DNA from: Meiothermus sp.
GTDB taxonomy: Bacteria; Deinococcota; Deinococci; Deinococcales; Thermaceae
NCBI RefSeq assembly: GCF_026004055.1
Contig: NZ_BPIJ01000002.1
Coordinates: 621,803 to 685,802 of the forward strand
Length of the DNA: 64,000 bases
Direction: 5' to 3'
Shown here: one piece after another, positions 54,143 to 64,000 of the stretch
Position numbering within the stretch: position 1 is the stretch's first letter
How the letters are laid out: each line of letters starts with the position of its first letter
Notes under the pieces: generated by a model
Databases searched by the model: none
What the model saw: the letters and a program-made list of their open reading frames with translations, nothing else
Told to the model about the DNA's origin: nothing
Program-made: the position numbers and the translations under genes

Positions 54143-54927
54143 GCTTCCCTCCGAAAGCGGTAGAGCTCGGCGGGCCTAAAGCCCTTGCCGCGCTCGAACT
54201 CTCCGGTGGCTTCCAGTAGCCCCGAGGCCAACATCTTGCGCCGAAAGGAGTCTTTGTTGAGCTTCTTTTGCAGGATGGTCTCGTGTACGGCTTGTAGCTC
54301 GCGCAAAGTAAAGCGCTCCGGCAGCAATTCAAAGCCGATGGGGGTATAGCCGAGTTTGCCTTGGATGCGTCGCACGGCCACCCCCAAAATCTCGGCGTGG
54401 TCGAAGGCCAGGGAATACTTTTTGTGTTTGCCGTCGAAAATCTCCACATGGCCCGTTTCCTCCACCAGGCGTAGCTTGAAAAGGGCGGTTTCTTCGCTCA
54501 CTTCGCGGATATGGCTGGCCTCTACCAGGGCGTAGTAGGCCACGCTGATAACGCGCGTACGGGGATCGCGTTCGGGGTTGCCAAAGGTGTAGAGCTGCTC
54601 GAGGTAGATTGGATGACCCCCCACTTCTTCTCTGTCCCCTGTCACCCCCTCCAAACCGGCTTTTTGTCGGAGGACTCGAGTAGCGGCTTCATCCAGCGAC
54701 TCGTGCATTCGCACAAACCCGCCCGGCAGGCTCCAGTAGTTGAGGAAAGGGTGCTCCTTGCGCTTGACCAAAAGCGCCTCTAGATGCCCTTCCCGCACGG
54801 TCAGGATGACTACGTCCACCGTGACCGAGGGTCTATCGAAAGCACTGGCATCGTAGCTGTCCAGGTACTGTTGTTCTTGGAGGTAGCTGTCCAGGTACTG
54901 TTGTTCTTGGAGGATGCGACCCTTCAT
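54139..54927 (-). CDS. nrtR: NrtR, Nudix-related regulator of NAD metabolism
   Basis: 262 residues. The N-terminal Nudix-like domain (about 35-165) has a broken Nudix box: GGFVRMHESLDEAATR then RQKAG in place of REExG, the usual sign of a ligand-sensing NrtR that binds ADP-ribose. A C-terminal winged helix (about 185-262; FTLRELQAVHETILQKKLNK) binds DNA. The first 25 residues hold an exact tandem duplication (LQEQQYLDSY twice), from a 30-bp DNA duplication. First gene of the NAD salvage operon; a palindrome at 54953-54971 overlaps its promoter region. Confidence 0.9.
   Translation of the reverse strand: MKGRILQEQQYLDSYLQEQQYLDSYDASAFDRPSVTVDVVILTVREGHLEALLVKRKEHPFLNYWSLPGGFVRMHESLDEAATRVLRQKAGLEGVTGDREEVGGHPIYLEQLYTFGNPERDPRTRVISVAYYALVEASHIREVSEETALFKLRLVEETGHVEIFDGKHKKYSLAFDHAEILGVAVRRIQGKLGYTPIGFELLPERFTLRELQAVHETILQKKLNKDSFRRKMLASGLLEATGEFERGKGFRPAELYRFRREA
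54855..54914. repeat. 30-bp tandem duplication in nrtR
   Basis: Two copies of the same 30 bases (54855-54884, 54885-54914), differing at the last base only, encode LQEQQYLDSY twice in a row near the NrtR N-terminus. Confidence 0.95.
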
Positions 54928-54946
54928 CTTGGATTCCTTATCCTGG

Positions 54947-54975
54947 CCATCTTATATGCAAGAAGCATATATGTA
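54947..54975. promoter_or_regulatory. Palindrome upstream of nrtR, candidate NrtR operator
   Basis: TATATGC (54953-54959), spacer AAGAA, GCATATA (54965-54971), 26 bp upstream of the nrtR ATG and covering a TATAAG -10-like box on the minus strand. Its sequence is closely similar to the palindrome at 55150-55180. Confidence 0.55.
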
Positions 54976-55083
54976 AAATGCAGATAAATCAAGAGCCAAA
55001 CCAAAGCAACACATTTTGGGGTTCTAATCTGCAAAACGTATACAAAACCTATTACATTTGACACAACATAACCATCAAGTCTG

Positions 55084-55111
55084 TTGAATTTTGCACAAAC
55101 AGTGCTATTGT
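55084..55111 (+). promoter_or_regulatory. Candidate promoter of glnA
   Basis: TTGAAT (55084-55089), 16 bp, TATTGT (55106-55111). A TTGACA at 55058-55063 lies further upstream without a good partner. The 288-bp gap is markedly AT-rich. Confidence 0.4.
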
Positions 55112-55151
55112 GTTATCTCAAGCGGTGCTTCGGAAATAGTCCGAGGCGAGC

Positions 55152-55180
55152 CATCTTAGATGTAAAAAGTATCTAAGATG
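55152..55180. promoter_or_regulatory. 10-bp palindrome in the glnA leader
   Basis: CATCTTAGAT (55152-55161), 9-nt spacer, ATCTAAGATG (55171-55180), a perfect inverted repeat 36 bp before the GTG and 26 bp before the GGAGGT site. It can act as operator or as an mRNA hairpin. It is similar to the site at 54947-54975. Confidence 0.6.
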
Positions 55181-55215
55181 CTGCCAAAGACCCAGTACCG
55201 CTTCCCGGAGGTCTT

Positions 55216-57366
<2,151 letters not shown>

Positions 57367-57387
57367 AAACCCACCACTTCTGCCTCG

Positions 57388-57414
57388 AACACCCCCGCGA
57401 CGGGGGTGTTTTTA
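57388..57414 (+). terminator. Intrinsic terminator of glnN
   Basis: AACACCCCCG (57388-57397), loop CGA, CGGGGGTGTT (57401-57410), then TTTACT. Confidence 0.9.
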
Positions 57415-57437
57415 CTCAAGGGGGCGAACCAGACTAC

Positions 57438-57485
57438 TTTCGTGGGAACCGCTTTTCGCATCCTGCAGATGTTCGTACATGGCGG
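57438..57485. repeat. Relic of the GTCATTGCGAG repeat
   Basis: TTTCGTGGGAACCGC, CGCATCCTGCAGATG and a decayed TTCGTACATGGCGGG follow the order of the right end of the 180-bp repeat (22918-22975). Confidence 0.55.
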
Positions 57486-57557
57486 GCTTTTGGGGCAGGC
57501 TGGGATGTATACGCTACAATCATATTTGTAGGCCGGGTTATGTGAAAGGAAGCTGGT

Positions 57558-58073
57558 ATGAACGATTCGATTGTGCAGGCCCTGTTGGACTCATATAAAC
57601 GCAATAACGCCATTCTGATTAGCCTACTCCAGGCTCTACCAGAAGGAGGCATGGAGGCAAAAGCCATGCAGGGAAGCCCCTCGGTTGCGGAGCAGTTTTC
57701 GCATATCCAGCAAACCCGGCTCTTCTGGCTGAACCAGGTCGCGCCCGAGTTCGCTGCGGGCCTGACCCAACTTTTCCGCAAAGACGGCGAGGACTGGCTC
57801 CCTGAGCGCGACCCCACACGCATCGAGCGGGCCCTGAACCAGAGTGCTCGAGCGGTGTGCGAGGCGGTGCAGGATCGGCTCTACACCGGCCAGGCCATGC
57901 AGGGTAAAAACGCGCGCTACGACCACCCTGTACTCTTTCTTCAGCACATGCTCTGGCACGAGGGCTATCATGTAGGGCAGATTAAACTGGCCCTCAAGGC
58001 TACCGGCTTCATAATGGGCGAGGAGGCCGAGGAGAAGGCCATCTGGGGCCGGTGGCGAACCGAGGTCTGGTAG
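57558..58073 (+). CDS. DinB-family protein
   Basis: 171 residues with AAGGAAG 6 nt upstream and a TACAAT -10-like box at about 57513. A DinB/YfiT four-helix metal-binding fold: His in EQFSHIQQTRLFWL (about 48) and the paired HEGYHVGQI near residue 134-142. Such proteins are thiol-dependent metalloenzymes or transferases, in bacillithiol users often BstA-like S-transferases; this one's activity is unknown. First of a cluster of three DinB genes. Confidence 0.85.
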   Translation: MNDSIVQALLDSYKRNNAILISLLQALPEGGMEAKAMQGSPSVAEQFSHIQQTRLFWLNQVAPEFAAGLTQLFRKDGEDWLPERDPTRIERALNQSARAVCEAVQDRLYTGQAMQGKNARYDHPVLFLQHMLWHEGYHVGQIKLALKATGFIMGEEAEEKAIWGRWRTEVW

Positions 58074-58098
58074 TAGCGGGGCTTCAAAAAGGAGAAAT

Positions 58099-58611
58099 AT
58101 GCTGCTCGAGGATCTAAAAGCCCTCTACCTGCGCGAAATAGCTACCCTGGAGCGTGAACTCGAGCTTTACCCCGACGATGATAGCCTCTGGAAAGAGCTG
58201 CCCGGCCTGCCCAACCCGGCGGGGACGCTTTTTTTGCACCTGGCCGGCAATTTGCAGCACTTCTTTGGGGCCACCCTCGGCCACACCGGATACGTGCGGA
58301 ACCGGGCGGCGGAGTTTAGCAGGCGGGGCGTGCCGCGAAGCGAGATCCGCCAGGAGTTGTGGGGGGCCCGGCAGGGGGTGTTGGCGGGCTTCGCCAACCT
58401 AAGCGAGGAACACCTGGCCCGGCCCTTCCCGGTTCAAATTGCCGACGGGGAATTTTCCACCCAGCTTGCCCTGTTGCAGTTCCTAAGCCACCTGGCCTAC
58501 CACCTGGGCCAGATCGACTACCACCGCCGCGTCGTCACCGGCGACGGTACCTCGGCCAATGCGATTTCCGCCACCGACCTGCTGGGGCGCGCCGATGAGC
58601 CTCGAGTTTAG
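58099..58611 (+). CDS. DinB-family protein
   Basis: 170 residues with AAGGAG 5 nt upstream. The DUF1572/DinB pattern is seen: LFLHLAGNLQHFFGATLGHTG with the first His, and HLAYHLGQIDYHRR with the His pair near 133-137. It is 25 bp after the previous DinB gene and its 3' end overlaps the DUF1905 gene start by 17 nt. Probably a metal-binding transferase; substrate unknown. Confidence 0.83.
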   Translation: MLLEDLKALYLREIATLERELELYPDDDSLWKELPGLPNPAGTLFLHLAGNLQHFFGATLGHTGYVRNRAAEFSRRGVPRSEIRQELWGARQGVLAGFANLSEEHLARPFPVQIADGEFSTQLALLQFLSHLAYHLGQIDYHRRVVTGDGTSANAISATDLLGRADEPRV

Positions 58612-58897
58612 CGGTGAAATTTGGGAGTGGCGCGGCCCCGCCCCCTTCTACTTTGTGACCGTACCCGAAGAGCAAAGCCGGGCCATCAAGCACGCCGAGC
58701 GGTTCCTGACCTACGGCTGGGGCATGATTCCGGTGAGGGCACATATCGGCCAAACCACCTGGCAGACCTCGCTGTGGCCCAAAAACGGCCTGTATGTGCT
58801 GCCGCTCAAAGACCGGGTGCGCCAGGCCGAGGGGCTGGGGGTAGGGCAGACCGTGGTGGTGCGGCTCGAGGTAGGCCCGGCCCGGAGGAAGCCATGA
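58595..58897 (+). CDS. DUF1905 protein
   Basis: 100 residues from ATG 58595. It matches the DUF1905 small beta-barrel family: FSGEIWEWRGPAPFYFVTVP, TYGWGMIPVRAHIGQTTW and LYVLPLKDRVRQAEGLGVGQ (20 residues). The function of the family is not known to me. The ATG lies inside the end of the second DinB gene, and its TGA overlaps the ATG of the third (ATGA), so the three are coupled. Confidence 0.85.
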   Translation: MSLEFSGEIWEWRGPAPFYFVTVPEEQSRAIKHAERFLTYGWGMIPVRAHIGQTTWQTSLWPKNGLYVLPLKDRVRQAEGLGVGQTVVVRLEVGPARRKP

Positions 58898-59415
58898 ACA
58901 TCCCCGAGATGTACGACTACCTGGTTCGCGCCCGGCGGGAGCTGTGGGGGGCGCTCGAGGCCCTGCCGGACGAAGCCTTGTCGCGCTCGCTGCTGGGCGG
59001 TGAGCGCTTCCACTGCATCAAGGATCTGGTGTTCCACATCCCCAGCGTGGAGGACGCCTGGCTGCACGAGGATATTGAGCGCAACCGGCCGGTGTGGATG
59101 AACACACCGGCCCTCAAAGACACCACCGGCGGCCCGGAGTATGCGGGCTTTGCCCTGCACATCCTGCTGGACTACTGGAAGGCTGTCGAGGCCAGTACCC
59201 TGGCCTATCTCGCTGCGCTCACCGAGACCGAACTAAAGCGGGTGATAAGCCCACACGACGATCCCGAGCGGCGCTATCGGGTAGAGAGCCTTTTGTGGCA
59301 CGTCATGCTCCACGAAGTCCGGCATACCGCGCAAATAGCAGTGCTCCTGCGCATCCAGGGCGTCAAGCCACCCGCTCTGGACTTGCTTTGGTTTTTGCCC
59401 TCCGGGTTGCTATAG
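58894..59415 (+). CDS. DinB-family protein
   Basis: 173 residues from ATG 58894 with GGAGGAA 4 nt upstream. The four-helix metal site is visible in KDLVFHIPSVEDAWLHEDI (first His near 50) and LLWHVMLHEVRHTAQIAVLL (20 residues; His pair near 139-143). It is the third DinB member in a row and last gene of the unit. Paralogues this different from each other suggest different substrates rather than a recent copy. Confidence 0.85.
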   Translation: MNIPEMYDYLVRARRELWGALEALPDEALSRSLLGGERFHCIKDLVFHIPSVEDAWLHEDIERNRPVWMNTPALKDTTGGPEYAGFALHILLDYWKAVEASTLAYLAALTETELKRVISPHDDPERRYRVESLLWHVMLHEVRHTAQIAVLLRIQGVKPPALDLLWFLPSGLL

Positions 59416-59464
59416 CATCCCAGGGCATTTTGCCCTACACTCTGTTCTGGACAGTGCACGGTGA

Positions 59465-61408
<1,944 letters not shown>

Positions 61409-61548
61409 GGTGGTTGGCAAAAACCCTGGCCATTGCCGGATGTCAAAAATCTATGCTGGCCTGGTTTTTGTGAGCAGGTCGAGCAAGCCATCCAGCGCTA
61501 CCTTCTCGAGCAGTGGGGACTTAGATTTTTTCTGCTAGACTTAGGCAA

Positions 61549-61611
61549 ATGGATGTGCAGAAAGCTTGTATACCGCCTCCGGGGGTTGCTTTGTGCTGGA
61601 CTCGGTAGCCG
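61549..61611 (+). CDS. Possible small ORF (20 codons)
   Basis: ATG 61549 to TAG 61611 encodes about 20 residues (MDVQKACIPPPGVALCWTR). TAGACT lies 7 nt before the ATG, as at real leaderless genes of the window. There is no other support, and it may be chance. The gap 61409-61865 otherwise holds the second 69-bp repeat and no gene. Confidence 0.2.
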
Positions 61612-61634
61612 TTTTTGTGACGGTTGGCGGAAGA

Positions 61635-61703
61635 GAGTGCTCTAGGATTCAAAAAGATAGCCTCTGGGTTTTTGGTTTTGAAGAGTATCTTTTTGAATCC
61701 GGT
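61635..61703. repeat. 69-bp palindromic repeat, copy 2
   Basis: Identical to the reverse complement of 8125-8193 over all 69 bases, with the 15-bp inverted ends GGATTCAAAAAGATA and TATCTTTTTGAATCC. It lies in the gap between speA and the aminotransferase gene. Confidence 0.85.
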
Positions 61704-61865
61704 ATGAGGTGCCTTCCATTTGATTTCCCCTCATCTAAGGTTCCCGCGGGGGTAGAGCCGCGCGCCAATGAGAAAACTTTGCTAGGCGCCAAGCCATCCC
61801 AATAGGTGAAGCTTTCCACGGGGTACTTATACGCCCCAAACCCTTAACCTCTCATGGAGGTGTTC

Positions 61866-63218
61866 ATGCCTTTTATACAACTCAAAACCCCCATCCCCGG
61901 CCCCAAGAGTCTAGAACTTCAGGCCCGCCGTGCTGCTGCCGTAAGCGGGGCGCTGGCCCAGGCCAACCCCATCGCGGTCAAGAAAGCCCACGGCTCGCTG
62001 GTCGAGGACGTGGACGGCAACACCTTTATTGACCTGGCGGGCGGCATCGGGGTGCTGGCTGTGGGGCACACGCCCGCGGGCGTGGTGGAGGCCCTCAAGG
62101 CCCAGGCCGATGAACTGCTGCACATGTGCAGCATCGTGGCCAACTACGAGCCCTACGTGGCGGTCTGCGAGGCCCTAAACCGCCTCACCCCCGGCAACTT
62201 CCCCAAGAAAACCCTGCTGGCCAACGGCGGGGCCGAAGCGGTGGAGAACGCGGTCAAGTTTGCCCGCCGCTACACCGGGCGCCCCGGCATCATCGTCTTT
62301 GAGGGGGCCTACCACGGGCGCACCAACCTGACCATGGCCATGACCAGCAAGTGGGGCCTCTTCAAGAAAGGCTTTGGCCCCTTTGCCCCCGAGGTCTACC
62401 GTCTGCCGGTGCCCAACCTCTACCGCACCCCCGAGGGCATGACCCCCGAGGCCTACCTGGACTGGGCCTGCTGGAACCTCGAGAACGCCCTCACCGCGCA
62501 CATAGACCCCTCGGCGCTGGCCGCCATCGTGATCGAGCCGGTGATCGGCGAGGGGGGTTTTATACCAGTGCCGCACAAGTTCCTGCGCAAAATCCGCGAG
62601 GTCTGCGACGCCACGGGCGCGGTGATGATTGCCGACGAAATCCAGTCGGGCTCGGGCCGCACCGGCAAGCTCTGGGCCATCGAGCACAGCGGGGTGGTGC
62701 CCGACCTGATTATTAGCGCCAAGAGCCTGGGGGCCGGGATGCCCATCAGCGCCGTGACGGGCCGGGCCGAGATTCTGGACGCCCCGCATGTAGGGGGGGT
62801 GGGCAGCACCTATGGTGGCAACCCCCTGGCCTGCGTGGCGGCCCTGGAGGCCCTGCGCACCCTGGAGTCGCCCGGCTTCCTGGACAAAGCCCAGCGCATC
62901 GAGCACATGGTGCGCGAGACCTTCGAGCCCCTGAAAGCCGAAATTCCGGTGCTGGGTGACGTGCGCGGGGTGGGGGCCATGATGGTACTCGAGTTCGTCC
63001 AAGACCCCAAGACCAAAGAACCCTGGCAGGAGTTCGCCATGGAGACCATCAAGCTGGCCTCGAGGCGGGGCGTGATTTTGATTCGGGCCGGGCTCTACAC
63101 CAACTGCATCCGCTTTTTGCCTGCCCTGGACATACCCGAAGAGATGCTGCGCGAGGCCCTGGGGGTGGTGGCGGGGGCCATCCGCGAGACCTACCAGGCC
63201 ATGGCGGTAGGGGCCTAG
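61866..63218 (+). CDS. Class III aminotransferase (4-aminobutyrate aminotransferase-like)
   Basis: 450 residues from ATG 61866, chosen because GGAGGT lies 4 nt upstream. PLP fold type I: SLVEDVDGNTFIDLAGGIGV, LLANGGAEAVENAVKFAR, FEGAYHGRTNLTMAMTSK, IADEIQSGSGRTGKLWAIE and the PLP Lys in IISAKSLGAGMPISAV. The GabT subgroup is the best match; GABA, ornithine or putrescine-derived substrates are possible, and the neighbour speA makes a polyamine route plausible. Length normal. Confidence 0.88.
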   Translation: MPFIQLKTPIPGPKSLELQARRAAAVSGALAQANPIAVKKAHGSLVEDVDGNTFIDLAGGIGVLAVGHTPAGVVEALKAQADELLHMCSIVANYEPYVAVCEALNRLTPGNFPKKTLLANGGAEAVENAVKFARRYTGRPGIIVFEGAYHGRTNLTMAMTSKWGLFKKGFGPFAPEVYRLPVPNLYRTPEGMTPEAYLDWACWNLENALTAHIDPSALAAIVIEPVIGEGGFIPVPHKFLRKIREVCDATGAVMIADEIQSGSGRTGKLWAIEHSGVVPDLIISAKSLGAGMPISAVTGRAEILDAPHVGGVGSTYGGNPLACVAALEALRTLESPGFLDKAQRIEHMVRETFEPLKAEIPVLGDVRGVGAMMVLEFVQDPKTKEPWQEFAMETIKLASRRGVILIRAGLYTNCIRFLPALDIPEEMLREALGVVAGAIRETYQAMAVGA

Positions 63219-63308
63219 CCAGGTCGAGGTTTTCGGCGATGTCCCGGGCCAACCGGAGCTTGCAAGGTACAAACCCCCGGCCCCAACTGGTTCAACGATA
63301 AAGCACCC

Positions 63309-64000
63309 ATGAACCTTCTCAATGACTTAACTGGGGCCATCTGGCAGGCCCATACCCGCCTGGGGCCCCACCTGCGCGAGACCCCGCTGGACTATTCGCA
63401 GGCTTTCTCCCGGATGACCGGGGCCCAGGTCTGGCTGAAGCTGGAGAACCTCCAGCCCACCGGCTCCTTCAAGGTGCGCGGGGCGCTGAACAAGCTGCTC
63501 TCGCTCTCGCCCGAAGCGTTGCAAAAAGGGGTGGTGGCGGCCAGCAGCGGCAACCACGGGGCCGGGATCGCCTATGGGCTCCAGAAGCTGGGGGCCAAGG
63601 GCGTGGTCTTTGTGCCGGAGGGGGCCAGTGCGACCAAGCTCGAGGCCATCCGGCGCTACGGCGCCGAAGTGCGGGTGTTCGGAAAAAGCGGCGACGATAC
63701 CGAGCTGTATGCCAGGCAGTACGCCGATGCCCACGGCCTGACCTACATCTCACCCTACAACGACCCGGAGGTGATTGCTGGCCAGGGCACCATTGGGCTG
63801 GAAATCGCCCATCAGATGTCCCAACCCCCGGATGCGGTTTTTGTGACGGTAGGAGGCGGGGGGATGATCTCAGGCATCGCTTCATACCTCAAATCGGTGA
63901 GTCCCCACACCACCATTGTGGGTTGCCAGCCGGAAAACGACGCGGCCATGTGGGCTTCCATTCAGGCCGGACGTATCGTGTCCATCGAGGCCCGGCCCAC
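63309..64000 (+). CDS. Threonine/serine dehydratase-like PLP enzyme (runs off the window)
   Basis: About 230 residues visible before the window ends. Fold type II PLP enzyme: LETPLDYSQAF-type start (RETPLDYSQAFSRMTGAQVW), the PLP Lys in PTGSFKVRGALNKL, ASSGNHGAGIAYGLQKLG, and the glycine-rich phosphate loop VTVGGGGMISGIASYL. Threonine ammonia-lyase is most likely; serine racemase or other deaminases of the same group are possible. It starts 90 bp after the aminotransferase gene with no strong ribosome binding site. Confidence 0.85.
   Translation, partial: MNLLNDLTGAIWQAHTRLGPHLRETPLDYSQAFSRMTGAQVWLKLENLQPTGSFKVRGALNKLLSLSPEALQKGVVAASSGNHGAGIAYGLQKLGAKGVVFVPEGASATKLEAIRRYGAEVRVFGKSGDDTELYARQYADAHGLTYISPYNDPEVIAGQGTIGLEIAHQMSQPPDAVFVTVGGGGMISGIASYLKSVSPHTTIVGCQPENDAAMWASIQAGRIVSIEARP

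Noticed and set aside
55058-55086. TTGACA at 55058 as the glnN -35 box
   Set aside because: At 17-bp spacing the partner would be CTGTTG, a poor -10; TTGAAT/TATTGT is better.
58621-58893. Extended third DinB protein starting inside the DUF1905 gene
   Set aside because: The extra residues are out-of-frame translation of DUF1905; GGAGGAA and the ATGA overlap fix the start at 58894.

Overview
The window looks like chromosomal DNA from a Meiothermus-type bacterium (Deinococcus-Thermus). The evidence is high GC, an SLH-type SlpA S-layer/outer-membrane protein, bacillithiol-type genes (a YtxJ-like monothiol bacilliredoxin and a BshB-like deacetylase), a Thermus-type lipid-A-disaccharide-synthase-related protein, the strong excess of CTCGAG, and many genes whose -10 hexamer (TANNNT) lies only 5-7 nt before the start codon, the layout of leaderless mRNAs common in this phylum. 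It is mostly housekeeping and ordinary accessory sequence. I saw no prophage, CRISPR array or rRNA operon.

Layout. 1-4.5 kb: a minus-strand run of small-molecule genes (isochorismatase-like, EamA exporter, nitronate monooxygenase, MFS exporter), divergent from an Lrp/AsnC regulator, then a bacilliredoxin fusion. 4.5-5.4 kb: hairpin-rich non-coding DNA and a 338-bp MITE-like element. 5.4-11.9 kb: histone-deacetylase-like hydrolase, pdxY, a phospholipase A2 lipoprotein, a two-gene envelope unit, bshB-like, a beta-barrel candidate and a HAD hydrolase. 12.0-19.4 kb: a tryptophan block (leader peptide with tandem Trp codons and attenuator, trpE, trpG, trpD) interrupted by an S23 four-helix-bundle gene and three GT2 glycosyltransferases, followed by an LpxB-related gene. 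19.4-25.5 kb: amidase, hypothetical gene, nested repeats, ndk, uvrB. 25.6-31.2 kb: slpA with a long leader, a large structured intergenic region, glmS. 31.2-36.7 kb: DUF72, an MFS gene next to a tight cluster of DnaA-box sequences, two tRNA-Ser, a second perfect copy of the 338-bp element, another MFS gene, an unknown gene and tRNA-Arg.

36.8-43.5 kb: tagatose-bisphosphate aldolase and a PfkB sugar kinase (divergent), a split chromate transporter divergent from a PPP-type phosphatase, and a subtilase lipoprotein carrying WNSWAGG repeats. 43.9-51.7 kb: two-component system, MgtC/DUF4010 protein, cis-prenyltransferase, a secreted protein, an HtrA-like protease, deoB. 51.7-57.4 kb: an NAD salvage operon (nrtR, nadM-nudix, nicotinamide phosphoribosyltransferase) divergent from a type III glutamine synthetase; the shared intergenic region holds two related palindromes. 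57.5-64 kb: three DinB-family genes with a DUF1905 gene, speA, a class III aminotransferase and the start of a threonine-dehydratase-like gene.

Most notable for follow-up: the trp attenuator, the paired NrtR/glnA palindromes, the DnaA-box array away from dnaA, overlapping divergent -10 elements between chrA and the phosphatase, two mobile or structured repeat families with perfect distant copies, and two hairpin-rich candidate RNA loci.
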